NCBI RefSeq assembly: GCF_009650135.1 | Contig: NZ_CP045871.1 | Coordinates: 1,488,001 to 1,552,000, forward strand | Length of the DNA stretch: 64,000 nt | Origin: Litorivicinus lipolyticus | Lineage (GTDB): Bacteria > Pseudomonadota > Gammaproteobacteria > Pseudomonadales > Litorivicinaceae | Direction: 5' to 3' | Shown: in pieces, positions 32,742 to 41,659 of the stretch | Layout of the letters: every line of letters starts with the position of its first letter | Numbering within the stretch: position 1 is the stretch's first letter | Program-made: the position numbers and the translations under genes | The notes under the pieces: model-generated | The model's input: only the letters and a program-made list of their open reading frames with translations | What the model was told of the DNA's origin: nothing | Databases searched by the model: none

Positions 32742-32747
32742 TTTGAC

Positions 32748-33029
32748 ATGAGAATTGATGCCGAGAAGTTACTCAACCTATTGCGGTCAAAGTCGCTGTC
32801 CGCCAACGAGATGACGGTATTGATTTACCTAGGCCAGCACTCGGAATCACTGCCACTTAAATCATTACAGACCGTGCAGTTAGAAACCAAAATCCCCTAC
32901 GCCTCGTTCTATCGCGCAATCAAGCGGCTAAAAAAACTCGATCTAATCAGCAACGAAAACAGCGACGTTGATTACCGCGTGAAGCTACTCGATTTCAGCA
33001 TCTCGACAAAAGAAAATATACAAAAATGA
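32748..33029 (+). CDS. Small winged-helix transcriptional regulator, 93 aa
   Basis: Starts at ATG 32748. The sequence LSANEMTVLIYLGQH, KSLQTVQLETKIPYASFYRA followed by IKRLKKLDLIS, fits a MarR/replication-initiator-like winged helix with its recognition helix around residues 47-60 and a wing after residue 65. It has no ligand-binding domain. GC content and codon use are lower than in neighbouring genes, suggesting acquisition. The stop overlaps the start of the next gene by ATGA. It probably controls the cassette from the upstream palindrome. Confidence 0.7.
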   Translation: MRIDAEKLLNLLRSKSLSANEMTVLIYLGQHSESLPLKSLQTVQLETKIPYASFYRAIKRLKKLDLISNENSDVDYRVKLLDFSISTKENIQK

Positions 33030-33244
33030 TACTCAATATCGCTTTCGAACTTCGCTGTGCGTGCCTTGTCGTACTGGCAATTTTGGCGCCCGCAACCCTT
33101 TGCAGACGCACCCGCAGCAAGGTCGCGATCAGCGCAAGCCAACTCACCCTGCTGTTGCTCGCTGTAACTTTACAACCCGGCGCATTGATCGGCCTGGTCG
33201 CGCTGCCCCTTATTCCCGCCATTGCTCGGACTGTCAACGCATGA
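33026..33244 (+). CDS. Small membrane protein, 72 aa
   Basis: Two predicted membrane helices, about 3-22 (LNIAFELRCACLVVLAILA) and about 38-66 (ASQLTLLLLAVTLQ, LIGLVALPLIPAIA), joined by a basic loop CRRTRSKVAIS. It overlaps the preceding and following genes by ATGA at both ends, strong evidence that it is translated. The family is not recognised. It could assist insertion or regulation of the Wzz-like protein. Confidence 0.6.
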   Translation: MILNIAFELRCACLVVLAILAPATLCRRTRSKVAISASQLTLLLLAVTLQPGALIGLVALPLIPAIARTVNA

Positions 33245-34722
33245 ACGCACTCACAGAAACACCCCTTGAACGGCCACCTTACGACGACGAAATTGACCTA
33301 ATGGATTTGTTCCAGTCGCTTTGGAGTCAACGTGGGTTAATCGTCGGCATCACCCTTGGTTGCCTGTTGGCGCTAAGCACCATGCATTTGGCACTGTTCA
33401 GCCTGCCATCAAGCCACAGCGTAAAACTGAACGTCATTTTTCCGTTTAAAGGGGCCGAATCCGGTACTTATCCCGATGGCAGCCCGTTTTTTCTCAGTGA
33501 TTTGACCGCCAATCGGACGATCATGACTGCGATCGAGGCAATCGCGCCGGGCATCGACGCCAATGATCTGGCACGCGCGTTAACCGTGACCCCTGGCAAC
33601 GCGCTGACCGAGACCCTTGAAGGGGCGCTTGAGGATCTGCGCGCAGACAAAAAGACCCCCGCCGAACGCATCGATCAGCTTGATCAAACCTTGGATCAAT
33701 TGACCGCAGTGGCCAACAAAACCGCGCATCTGCGTTTGGATGTCGGCCAACTCGGCCTGTCCGCCAATCAAGGCGAGCGTTTATTGCTGGCCATACTGGA
33801 TAACTGGGCCGTCGTCGCCGCACGGGATTTTGGTGTCAGCGCGGCCAAAATCGCGCTGCCACTGCAGCCCTTTGAGTGGGACCGCGACACCGACATCGCC
33901 GAAAACATTGACGCTCTGTCACGGCGCCTGACGACGCTGGAACAAAGCATTCGTAACTTGCAAACGCTGCCCGGCATTGAGACCACGACCGACGGTACGA
34001 CCTCGATTATTGATTTGACCACCCAAGCGAATTTGCTGCGCAACGCCAAGGTCTCACCGCTGCGCTCATTCATCTATGAATACTATTCGCTGCTAGCCGA
34101 GGACTCCGTCAGCATCCGAATTCAACGCGATGGCCGCATTCGCACGTTGGAATTGGCGCTGGATGAAAAAAATGGATTGCTCGAAAGCTACAAAACCGCC
34201 TTCGACGGCATTGCGGGCGCCGGGCCACGGCTCTCCAATGCCGGCAACCAGCCGCTGGCATCCGGCCCCGGCGTTGACGGTTCATTCCTCGCTGAAATGT
34301 TGAGTTTGGGCGAGCAGCTCGGCGAGAAAGAACTCAAGCAAACGCTGCAAACGAAGCAATTAGTGCTGCTTGAGGATATCTCTGCACTGCAACGGGAGCT
34401 GTCATTAATTCAAACCGACCGCGAATTGGCGTTTTCGAAACAACAGGTCAACGACTATATTGACAGCCAGTTCCCAAGCGCAATTGCGGGTGTTAATGCC
34501 CTGCGCCTAGACACCATTGACTTGGTCGAGGTCATCAGTCAACGCACCTTGAACGAGCGCCAAGCGCTGTATCAATTGCTGGGCCAGCGTGAGGTCACAC
34601 AGGACCGGATCGTCACAACCAAATTGTCACTGCAGGTGGCACTGGCCGGCGTGCTCGGTCTAATGATCGGTTGTCTAATCGCTCTGATCAGGGGCGCCAT
34701 GCGCAAACGTCAACTGGTCTAA
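33241..34722 (+). CDS. Wzz-type polysaccharide co-polymerase (chain-length determinant-like)
   Basis: The 493-residue protein has an N-terminal Wzz segment, DDEIDLMDLFQSLWSQRGLI (about 14-33), running into the first membrane helix (about 32-55). A long periplasmic region follows (about 60-460) with coiled-coil heptads (LDQTLDQLTAV, and 360-420 rich in Glu, Leu, Gln). The second membrane helix is near the C-terminus (LQVALAGVLGLMIGCLIALI) with a short basic tail. There is no tyrosine-kinase domain. Such proteins set O-antigen or exopolysaccharide chain length, yet no glycosyltransferase, Wzx or Wzy lies nearby. The start overlaps the small membrane protein by ATGA. The upstream extension to 33061 is an out-of-frame shadow. 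Confidence 0.78.
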   Translation: MNALTETPLERPPYDDEIDLMDLFQSLWSQRGLIVGITLGCLLALSTMHLALFSLPSSHSVKLNVIFPFKGAESGTYPDGSPFFLSDLTANRTIMTAIEAIAPGIDANDLARALTVTPGNALTETLEGALEDLRADKKTPAERIDQLDQTLDQLTAVANKTAHLRLDVGQLGLSANQGERLLLAILDNWAVVAARDFGVSAAKIALPLQPFEWDRDTDIAENIDALSRRLTTLEQSIRNLQTLPGIETTTDGTTSIIDLTTQANLLRNAKVSPLRSFIYEYYSLLAEDSVSIRIQRDGRIRTLELALDEKNGLLESYKTAFDGIAGAGPRLSNAGNQPLASGPGVDGSFLAEMLSLGEQLGEKELKQTLQTKQLVLLEDISALQRELSLIQTDRELAFSKQQVNDYIDSQFPSAIAGVNALRLDTIDLVEVISQRTLNERQALYQLLGQREVTQDRIVTTKLSLQVALAGVLGLMIGCLIALIRGAMRKRQLV

Positions 34723-34790
34723 TACCGTCACACAGACGCCAATCATGGCGCATTAGGGCAAGTCTGCGAGCGCACGCGCGATACACTTAT

Positions 34791-34810
34791 CTCAATTACA
34801 AATAATTGAG
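34791..34810. promoter_or_regulatory. Perfect palindrome in front of fdsG
   Basis: CTCAATTA-CAAA-TAATTGAG has eight-base perfect arms and ends six bases before the fdsG ATG. The right arm supplies the GAG that would serve as ribosome binding site, so an RNA hairpin here could mask translation. As DNA it could be an operator. No LysR-type FdsR gene lies beside the operon. Confidence 0.5.
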
Positions 34811-34816
34811 TCACGC

Positions 34817-35293
34817 ATGATTACCGACGACGCCCTCTGTGCCGCTATCGAACCGCACGCCGATTTGCCCGGGGCAATGCTGCCGGTGTTGCACGCCATT
34901 CAAGGCCAGTTCGGTCACCTACCGCCCAATACGGTGCGCCTGGTGGCGGTACGGTTGCGTGTCAGTCGCGCCGACGTCGAGGGCGTCATCAGCTTCTATC
35001 ACCACTTTCGGCGCCAACCCGCCGGCGCGCACATCGTTCAAGTCTGTCGTGCCGAGGCCTGTCAGGCCCGCGGGTCGCGCGAGCTGGAAGCGCACTTGAA
35101 ATCGACCTTGGCGATTGACTACCACCAGACCACCGACGACCGCGAAATCACCCTGGAACCTGTGTACTGCCTGGGCAACTGTGCCTGTGGCCCAAACCTG
35201 TTGATTGATGATCAGGTTCACGCCCGTATCACGCCTGCCAAAGCGACGCGGCTGATGGATGGCTTGCGCAGCCAAGCCCTGGAGATCAACTAA
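34817..35293 (+). CDS. fdsG: NAD-dependent formate dehydrogenase gamma subunit
   Basis: The 158-residue thioredoxin-like 2Fe-2S protein of the NuoE/FdsG family has cluster ligands in CRAEACQARG and CLGNCACGP near 75-125. HAIQGQFGHLP and VEGVISFYHHFR are typical N-terminal helices. First gene of fdsGBA-fdhD-fdsD; it passes electrons between the alpha and beta subunits of the soluble Mo-dependent complex that oxidises formate to CO2 with NAD+. Its start is probably controlled through the palindrome just upstream. Confidence 0.95.
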   Translation: MITDDALCAAIEPHADLPGAMLPVLHAIQGQFGHLPPNTVRLVAVRLRVSRADVEGVISFYHHFRRQPAGAHIVQVCRAEACQARGSRELEAHLKSTLAIDYHQTTDDREITLEPVYCLGNCACGPNLLIDDQVHARITPAKATRLMDGLRSQALEIN

Positions 35294-35294
35294 G

Positions 35295-36824
35295 ATGATT
35301 CGTATTCCCAGTGACACCACCGCACTTAGCTTGGGCGCCAACGCGGTCGCCGAACGCATCCGTGAATTGGCCCCGGACGCCGAGATTAAACGCAGCGGCA
35401 CGCGCGGCTTGTTTTTTCTAGAACCGCTGATCGAGGTCGAAACGCCCAACGGTTGGGTCGCCTACGGACCGCTAGAGCCGGACGATGTCACCGCCGAGTT
35501 GGTGGCCGGCGGCGCCCATCCCAAATGCCTGGGCGACATTGAAGCCCACCCCTATTTGGTCAATCAACAACGCCTGACGTTTAGCAAAATCGGCAAAATT
35601 GATCCGCTGAGTCTGGACGATTACCGAGCACACCGCGGCTTTGCCGGGCTGACCGCGGCGGCGGCCATGACCCCAGCCGACATTGTCGCCACGGTCACCG
35701 ACAGCGGCCTGCGTGGGCGCGGCGGCGCCGCCTTCCCAACCGGCATTAAATGGAACACGGTATTGGGCGCCGACAGCGCGCAAAAATACATCGTCTGTAA
35801 CGCCGACGAAGGCGACAGCGGCACCTTTGCCGACCGCCTGGTGATGGAATGCGACCCCTACATGCTGATCGAGGGCATGATCATCGCAGGCTTTGCCGTC
35901 GGCGCGACCCAGGGCTATATCTACCTGCGCCGAGAGTACCCCTTGGCTGATCGCACCCTGCGCGCGGCGATTGAAAACTGCTACGCGTCAGGGCTGCTGG
36001 GTGATGACATCGCCGGCAGTGGCCGCGCCTTCAATGTCGAAGTGCGGTTGGGCGCGGACGCCTATATTTGCGGCGAAGAAACCAGCCTGCTTGAAAGCCT
36101 GGAGGGCAAGCGTGGACTGGTTCGTGCAAAACCCCCGCTGCCTGCGCTGGTTGGCTTATTTGGCCAGCCGACCGTGGTCAACAATGTGCTGTCGTTGGCC
36201 GCCGTGCCGTTCATTTTGGACCAGGGCGCGCGCGCCTATGCCGACTATGGGGTCGGCCGTTCGCGCGGCACACTGCCGATCCAATTGGCCGGCAACATCG
36301 AATGCGGCGGCTTGATTGAGCGCGCCTTTGGCCTGACGCTGCGTGAAGTGCTAAACGATTATGGACAGGGCTGCGCCAGTGGCTTGGCCATGCGAGCAGT
36401 CCAGGTCGGCGGCCCGCTGGGCGCGTACCTGCCGGACTCGCAGTGGGACTTGCCGTTGGACTACGAAGCCTTTGCCGCCGCCGGCGCGGTGCTGGGGCAT
36501 GGCGGCGTGGTGGTCTTTGATGCCCGCGTGGATATGGCCGAACAAGCCCGTTTCAGCATGGAGTTTTGCGCCGCCGAATCCTGTGGCAAATGCACGCCGT
36601 GCCGCATTGGCAGCACCCGCGGGGTCGAGGTCATCGACCGCATCCGCGCCGACGATAACCGCGCAGCCAACCTGGAATTGCTCAACGATTTGTGCGACAC
36701 CATGATTCATGGATCGCTCTGTGCGATGGGCGGCATGACACCGTTCCCGGTCCAGAGCGCCGTTAAACATTTTGCCGACGATTTCGGCACCCCGAACGTG
36801 ACGCCCGAGGCTCCCCATGCTTAA
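35295..36824 (+). CDS. fdsB: NAD-dependent formate dehydrogenase beta subunit
   Basis: The 509-residue NuoF-like subunit binds FMN, NAD and a 4Fe-4S cluster. It has an N-terminal thioredoxin-like region (about 1-110), GLRGRGGAAFPTGIKW for FMN, CNADEGDSGTFADR, the segment ICGEETSLLESLEGKRG, and the cluster motif CAAESCGKCTPCRIGSTRG. ATG 35295 is the first after fdsG; the start at 35259 would overlap that gene. NADH is formed here. The stop overlaps the fdsA start by eight bases. Confidence 0.96.
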   Translation: MIRIPSDTTALSLGANAVAERIRELAPDAEIKRSGTRGLFFLEPLIEVETPNGWVAYGPLEPDDVTAELVAGGAHPKCLGDIEAHPYLVNQQRLTFSKIGKIDPLSLDDYRAHRGFAGLTAAAAMTPADIVATVTDSGLRGRGGAAFPTGIKWNTVLGADSAQKYIVCNADEGDSGTFADRLVMECDPYMLIEGMIIAGFAVGATQGYIYLRREYPLADRTLRAAIENCYASGLLGDDIAGSGRAFNVEVRLGADAYICGEETSLLESLEGKRGLVRAKPPLPALVGLFGQPTVVNNVLSLAAVPFILDQGARAYADYGVGRSRGTLPIQLAGNIECGGLIERAFGLTLREVLNDYGQGCASGLAMRAVQVGGPLGAYLPDSQWDLPLDYEAFAAAGAVLGHGGVVVFDARVDMAEQARFSMEFCAAESCGKCTPCRIGSTRGVEVIDRIRADDNRAANLELLNDLCDTMIHGSLCAMGGMTPFPVQSAVKHFADDFGTPNVTPEAPHA

Positions 36825-39687
36825 ACACTTCGATCCCCGCACCGACATCCGCATCGACAAAGACCTGGGCACGCCGCCGTCGCGCTCCGAAAACACCGTC
36901 GAGCTGAGCATTGATGGCGTCCGTATTCAGGTTCCCGAGGGCACCAGCGTGCTGCGGGCCGCAGCGTTGGCGGATATCAACATCCCCAAACTGTGTGCCA
37001 GTGATAACTTGGACGCCTTCGGGTCGTGCCGATTGTGCGCGGTCCAAATCGAGGGCCGGCGCGGCTACCCCGCCAGTTGCACCACCCCCGTCGAGGACGG
37101 CATGCAGGTCCAAACTCAAAATGATGACATTGCCAAATTGCGCCGCAATGTCATGGAGCTGTACATCTCGGACCACCCGCTGGACTGCCTGACCTGCCCG
37201 GCCAACGGTGATTGCGAGCTGCAAGACATGGCCGGGGCCGTTGGGCTGCGCGACGTACGCTACGGTTTTGACGGCGAAAACCACTTAAGTGCTGAAAAAG
37301 ACACTTCTAACCCCTATTTCACCTTCGACCCCAGCAAATGCATCGTCTGCAGTCGCTGTGTTCGCGCCTGTGGCGAAGTTCAAGGCACCTTCGCCCTGAC
37401 CATCGACGGCCGCGGATTCGACTCAAAAGTCAGCGCCGGCAACCTCGACTTTATGGATTCGGAGTGCGTGTCCTGCGGCGCCTGTGTCCAGGCCTGCCCG
37501 ACCAGTACGCTGATGGAAAACAGCGTCATTGAAATGGGTCAACCGGAGCATTCAACCGTCACCACCTGTGCTTACTGCGGCGTCGGTTGCAGCTTCAAAG
37601 CCGAAATGAAGGGTGACCAATTGGTCCGCATGGTGCCGTACAAGGGCGGCGACGCCAACCAAGGCCACAGTTGCGTCAAAGGCCGCTTTGCGTTCGGCTA
37701 CGCGACCCACAAAGACCGCATCAAAACCCCCATGATCCGCGACAGCATCAACGAGCCGTGGCGCGAAGTCGATTGGGACACGGCCTTGCAATTTGCGGCC
37801 GACAAATTAAAGGCCGTTCAAGCCAAACACGGGCGCAATTCCATCGGCGGCATCACCAGTTCGCGCTGCACCAATGAAGAAACCTACCTGGTCCAAAAAC
37901 TGATTCGCGCCGGGTTTGGCAACAACAACACCGACACCTGTGCCCGTGTCTGCCACAGCCCGACCGGATTCGGCCTTAAAATGACACTGGGCGAATCCGC
38001 TGGCACCCAAACCTTTGACTCGGTGCGCCATGCCGATGCGGTGCTGGTGATTGGCGCCAACCCGACCGATGCGCACCCGGTATTCGCCTCGGCGCTGCGC
38101 CGGCGTCTGCGCCAAGGCGCGCGCTTGATCGTCGCCGACCCGCGCGAAATCGACCTGCTCAACACCCCGCACACCCAAGGCTCGCATCATTTGCCGCTGC
38201 GCCCCGGCACCAATGTCGCCATGATCAACGCGCTGGCGCATGTGGTGGTGACCGAGGGATTCGAGGACCTGGACTTTATCCAAGGCCGCTGTGATAAAGC
38301 CGCGTACCACGCATGGCGCGCATTCATTATCGATCCGCGCAACAGCCCCGAGGCGATGCAACAGGCCACCGGCGTTGACGCCGAGCGCGTGCGCCAAGCG
38401 GCCCGTGATTTCGCCAGCGCGCCCAACGGCGCGATTTTCTATGGCCTTGGGGTGACCGAGCACAGCCAGGGCAGCACCATGGTCATGGGCATTGCGAATT
38501 TGGCCCTGGCGACGGGCAACATTGGTCGCGAAGGCGTGGGTGTTAACCCCTTGCGCGGTCAAAACAACGTCCAGGGGGCCTGTGACATGGGCAGTTTCCC
38601 CCACGAACTACCCGGCTATCAGCACGTCAGTGACGTCGCCGCGCGCAGCCGCTTTGAGGACAAATGGGGCGTAACCTTGGATCAGCATCCGGGCTTGCGT
38701 ATCCCCAACATGTTCGATGCCGCAATCGCCGGCCAGTTCAAGGGGATGTACGTGCAGGGCGAGGACATCGCCCAGTCCGACCCCAACACACAGCACGTCG
38801 AGGCGGCACTGCGTGCACTGGAGTGCTTAGTAGTTCAGGACATCTTCCTGAACGAAACGGCCAAGTTCGCGCATGTGCTGCTGCCCGGGTCGACCTTCCT
38901 GGAAAAAGACGGCACCTTTACCAACGCCGAACGCCGGATCAACCGCGTGCGCCGCGTGATGCCCCCGGTCGCCGGCATGGCCGACTGGGAAGTCACCGCG
39001 GCGCTGTCCAATGCACTGGGCTACCCGATGAACTATGCCCACCCCAGCGAGATCATGGATGAAATTGCCGAACTGACCCCCAGCTTCGCCGGCGTGTCGT
39101 ACGACAAACTCGAACGCCTCGGCAGTATCCAATGGCCCTGTAACGATGCCAACCCCGAAGGCACTCCGACCATGCACGTCGACAACTTCCCGATTGGCAA
39201 GGGTCAGTTTGCGATCACCGAATACGTGCCAACGGACGAGCGCGCCACCGCGCGTTTCCCGCTGCTGTTAACGACCGGGCGGATTTTGAGCCAGTACAAC
39301 GTCGGCGCCCAAACCCGGCGCACCGACAACCAGTCCTGGCACAGCGAGGACCTGCTGGAGCTGCACCCGGAGGACGCCCAATTGCGCGGCATCAAGGATA
39401 ATGATTGGCTGGGCATCAGCAGCCGCGCGGGCACCACCGTGTTGCGCGCCCGCGTCAGCGATCGGATGTTGCCTGGCGTGGTCTACACCACCTTCCACCA
39501 CCCTTTCAGCGGCGCCAACGTGATCACCACGGATGCCAGCGATTGGGCTACCAACTGCCCCGAGTACAAGGTCACCGCGGTCCAGGTCGAAAAGGTCAGC
39601 CAGCCCAGCGAGTGGCAGCAAAGCTTTGAAGCCAATGATCGCCGCCAACGCGAGCTGCGTGCGATGGCCAGCGCCGCCGGCAAATGA
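36817..39687 (+). CDS. fdsA: NAD-dependent formate dehydrogenase alpha subunit, molybdenum catalytic
   Basis: A 956-residue catalytic subunit. Clusters in order: N-terminal 2Fe-2S (C60, C71, C74, C88), His-coordinated 4Fe-4S region HPLDCLTCPANGDC, two 4Fe-4S motifs CIVCSRCVRACGEVQG and CVSCGACVQACPTSTL, then the 4Fe-4S of the Mo domain CAYCGVGCSF. The molybdenum ligand is Cys379 in ARVCHSPTG, a Cys form rather than selenocysteine. The bis-MGD domains run to the C-terminus. It oxidises formate, here probably from PurU and from formaldehyde released by betaine demethylation. Confidence 0.97.
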   Translation: MLKHFDPRTDIRIDKDLGTPPSRSENTVELSIDGVRIQVPEGTSVLRAAALADINIPKLCASDNLDAFGSCRLCAVQIEGRRGYPASCTTPVEDGMQVQTQNDDIAKLRRNVMELYISDHPLDCLTCPANGDCELQDMAGAVGLRDVRYGFDGENHLSAEKDTSNPYFTFDPSKCIVCSRCVRACGEVQGTFALTIDGRGFDSKVSAGNLDFMDSECVSCGACVQACPTSTLMENSVIEMGQPEHSTVTTCAYCGVGCSFKAEMKGDQLVRMVPYKGGDANQGHSCVKGRFAFGYATHKDRIKTPMIRDSINEPWREVDWDTALQFAADKLKAVQAKHGRNSIGGITSSRCTNEETYLVQKLIRAGFGNNNTDTCARVCHSPTGFGLKMTLGESAGTQTFDSVRHADAVLVIGANPTDAHPVFASALRRRLRQGARLIVADPREIDLLNTPHTQGSHHLPLRPGTNVAMINALAHVVVTEGFEDLDFIQGRCDKAAYHAWRAFIIDPRNSPEAMQQATGVDAERVRQAARDFASAPNGAIFYGLGVTEHSQGSTMVMGIANLALATGNIGREGVGVNPLRGQNNVQGACDMGSFPHELPGYQHVSDVAARSRFEDKWGVTLDQHPGLRIPNMFDAAIAGQFKGMYVQGEDIAQSDPNTQHVEAALRALECLVVQDIFLNETAKFAHVLLPGSTFLEKDGTFTNAERRINRVRRVMPPVAGMADWEVTAALSNALGYPMNYAHPSEIMDEIAELTPSFAGVSYDKLERLGSIQWPCNDANPEGTPTMHVDNFPIGKGQFAITEYVPTDERATARFPLLLTTGRILSQYNVGAQTRRTDNQSWHSEDLLELHPEDAQLRGIKDNDWLGISSRAGTTVLRARVSDRMLPGVVYTTFHHPFSGANVITTDASDWATNCPEYKVTAVQVEKVSQPSEWQQSFEANDRRQRELRAMASAAGK

Positions 39688-40445
39688 CGACCCACGCCTG
39701 GGTCACCCAGGGTGATCAGACGCGCCCGGATGCCGTGGTTGACGAGTGCGCGGTGGCACTGGAATACAACGGCATCAGCCACGCGGTGATGATGGCGACC
39801 CCGCGCGACCTGGCGGACTTTGCGACCGGTTTTAGCCTGTCCGAGGGCATCGTTGATAACCGCGAGCAAATCTATCAGATCGATATCGACCGCTGCGACC
39901 GTGGCGTCACGGTTGCGATCGAGGTGGCCGGTGCGGCGTTTGACCGAATCAAGCGCCGGCGCCGGCAAATGACGGGGCGTTCGGGCTGTGGGTTGTGCGG
40001 CACCGAGTCCCTAGCCGAGGCCATTCGACCGATCCAAAAGGTGAGTCCGGTGTCCGTCAGCGCGGACGCCATTGAGGTGGCGATTAGCCACTTGCGCGAG
40101 CACCAAGTTGACGGCCAAGCCACCGGAGCCAGTCATGTCGCGGCCTGGGCTGAGGCCGACGGCCGGATTGTGCTGGCACGCGAGGATGTGGGTCGCCATA
40201 ACGCGCTGGACAAACTGATTGGCGCAGGCGCCGGCGCCGGCGCCGGTTTTGCCCTCATCAGCAGCCGTGCCAGCTATGAAATGGTCCACAAAGCCTGTGC
40301 CGCGGGCATCGGTGCTCTGGTGGCGGTATCCGCTCCAACCTCACTGGCGATCGATATCGCCGCCGATGCCGGTTTAACCCTGATTGGCTTTGCGCGGCCG
40401 GGCCGCTACCAAACTTACGGCACACTGCTACGGAGTGCACAATGA
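39684..40445 (+). CDS. fdhD: Formate dehydrogenase accessory sulfurtransferase FdhD
   Basis: The 253-residue protein transfers sulfur to the Mo cofactor of FdsA. It has the active CxxC at C102 and C105 (GCGLCG), AREDVGRHNALDKLIG, SSRASYEMVHKA, and a C-terminal TLIGFARPGRYQTYG. The loop after KLIG is an Ala/Gly repeat (GAGAGAGAG) encoded by tandem hexamers at 40221-40246, where homologues have a longer varied loop. The start overlaps fdsA and the stop overlaps fdsD, both by ATGA. Confidence 0.96.
   Translation: MTTHAWVTQGDQTRPDAVVDECAVALEYNGISHAVMMATPRDLADFATGFSLSEGIVDNREQIYQIDIDRCDRGVTVAIEVAGAAFDRIKRRRRQMTGRSGCGLCGTESLAEAIRPIQKVSPVSVSADAIEVAISHLREHQVDGQATGASHVAAWAEADGRIVLAREDVGRHNALDKLIGAGAGAGAGFALISSRASYEMVHKACAAGIGALVAVSAPTSLAIDIAADAGLTLIGFARPGRYQTYGTLLRSAQ
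40221..40246. repeat. fdhD: Hexanucleotide repeat GGCGCC inside fdhD
   Basis: About four tandem copies of GGCGCM encode alternating Gly-Ala between DKLIG and FALISSRAS. The unit length preserves frame, so slippage would only lengthen or shorten the loop. Confidence 0.7.
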
Positions 40446-40654
40446 AATCGCAACTTGAAAACCTGGTCCACATGGCCAACCAAATCGCCTCGAACAATGC
40501 CACCTGGGGCACGCCTGACGACGTCACCCTGCGCGTCGGCACGCACTTGAAAAAGTTTTGGGCACCGTCGATGTTGACGATGCTGGCGGCCTATGCGGGC
40601 GATGATTTGAACCCGATCGCCCGGGACGCGCTCAAAACCATTTCCAACGCTTAA
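40442..40654 (+). CDS. fdsD: Formate dehydrogenase delta subunit
   Basis: The 70-residue FdsD-type protein begins MKSQLENLVHMANQIASN and has the conserved HLKKFWAPSM, which contacts the complex. It is required for FdsA maturation or assembly in other species. It overlaps fdhD by ATGA and its 3' end overlaps the convergent transporter gene by 23 bases. Confidence 0.93.
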   Translation: MKSQLENLVHMANQIASNNATWGTPDDVTLRVGTHLKKFWAPSMLTMLAAYAGDDLNPIARDALKTISNA

Positions 40655-41573
40655 ACAGCCACACCTGCAGCGCCACCAAGGCCACCGAGAAGGCGCAAAA
40701 TATCTCGAAGGCATAGGGGTTTTCGACGCCCGGCACACCGCCCACGTTGATGCCCAACAAGCCGGTTAAAAAACCCAGAGGCAAGAACACCGCCGCCACC
40801 ACCGACAACACATACATGTTGCGGTTGAGTTTGTCCGCCAGCACGTTTTGCAGCTCGTCCTTGACGATTTGGGCGCGCTCACGCAGCGCATCCAGGTCCT
40901 CCACAAAGCGCATCATTTGCTGATAGCACTCCATCAACTGGCGACGGTTGTGCTCGTCCAGCCAGCTCACCTCCGCGGTCCGCAACGAAGCAATCGCGTC
41001 GCGTTGCGGTGCCAAATAGCGACGGAAAACGATGGCTTGTTTGCGCACCCCCACGATGGCTTCGCGCAGCGCGCCATCCGCGCCCTCCAGCAGCGCTTCC
41101 TCGAGGGTGTCAGTGGTTTCATCCAGCAGCGACAAGGTCGGCTCCATGCGGTCGAATAAACTGCCCAACAATTTCGCCACGAAGTCGCCAACGCTGACCG
41201 GCCCACGTCCATCTAGCAAACGCGCCTGCACATCCAGAACCCCTTTGAGCTGACGCTTGCGCAGGCTAATAATCCGGTTCGGGCTCAAAAACAGCCGAAC
41301 CGACACCATGTCCTCCGGCGCGCTGTCGGCATTCAAATTGACGCCGCGCAAAAACAACAACGCGCTGTCGCGATGCTCGACTAGGCGGGGCCGGGTTTCA
41401 TCCGCCAACAGCGCGTCAACGGTCAATTCATCCAAATCCGGCGCCTGCTCCCGAAACCAGTCGCGCACGCCAGGGTGGTCAACATTCAAATGGACCCATT
41501 CGATCAGGCCGTCCGGGCTAACACCGCCGCGGCCATCGAGGCGATGGTGGATCAATACTGGACTGTCTGTCAT
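40632..41573 (-). CDS. zntB: CorA-family metal transporter, ZntB-like
   Basis: A 313-residue protein from ATG 41573 (GAG seven bases upstream; ATG 41585 is an alternative). A cytoplasmic funnel domain and long stalk helices (NRRQLMECYQQMMRFVEDLD) precede two C-terminal membrane helices: VLSVVAAVFLPLGFLTGLLG, then the pore-end motif GINVGGVPG, and AFEIFCAFSVALVALQVWLF. GIN in place of the CorA GMN, followed by VGG, matches ZntB, which moves Zn2+ and related divalent cations. It stands alone and is convergent with fdsD. Confidence 0.82.
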   Translation of the reverse strand: MTDSPVLIHHRLDGRGGVSPDGLIEWVHLNVDHPGVRDWFREQAPDLDELTVDALLADETRPRLVEHRDSALLFLRGVNLNADSAPEDMVSVRLFLSPNRIISLRKRQLKGVLDVQARLLDGRGPVSVGDFVAKLLGSLFDRMEPTLSLLDETTDTLEEALLEGADGALREAIVGVRKQAIVFRRYLAPQRDAIASLRTAEVSWLDEHNRRQLMECYQQMMRFVEDLDALRERAQIVKDELQNVLADKLNRNMYVLSVVAAVFLPLGFLTGLLGINVGGVPGVENPYAFEIFCAFSVALVALQVWLFKRWKWF

Positions 41574-41659
41574 GCACACACTCATCAAGGGTTATCCGCC
41601 CACAGTTTAGCGCGAACATAGGGATTGAGCAGCAGCCGTTGGATGGTTACTCTCTGGCC

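Noticed and set aside
32697..32747. Coding extension of the winged-helix protein through the C tract (poly-proline start)
   Set aside because: The TTG start has no ribosome binding site, the segment would be Pro-only, and ATG 32748 begins protein-like sequence. Translational phase variation remains formally possible.
41639..41659. Upstream TTG start for the DAO oxidase
   Set aside because: ATG 41660 is a more ordinary start; the extra seven residues add nothing recognisable.
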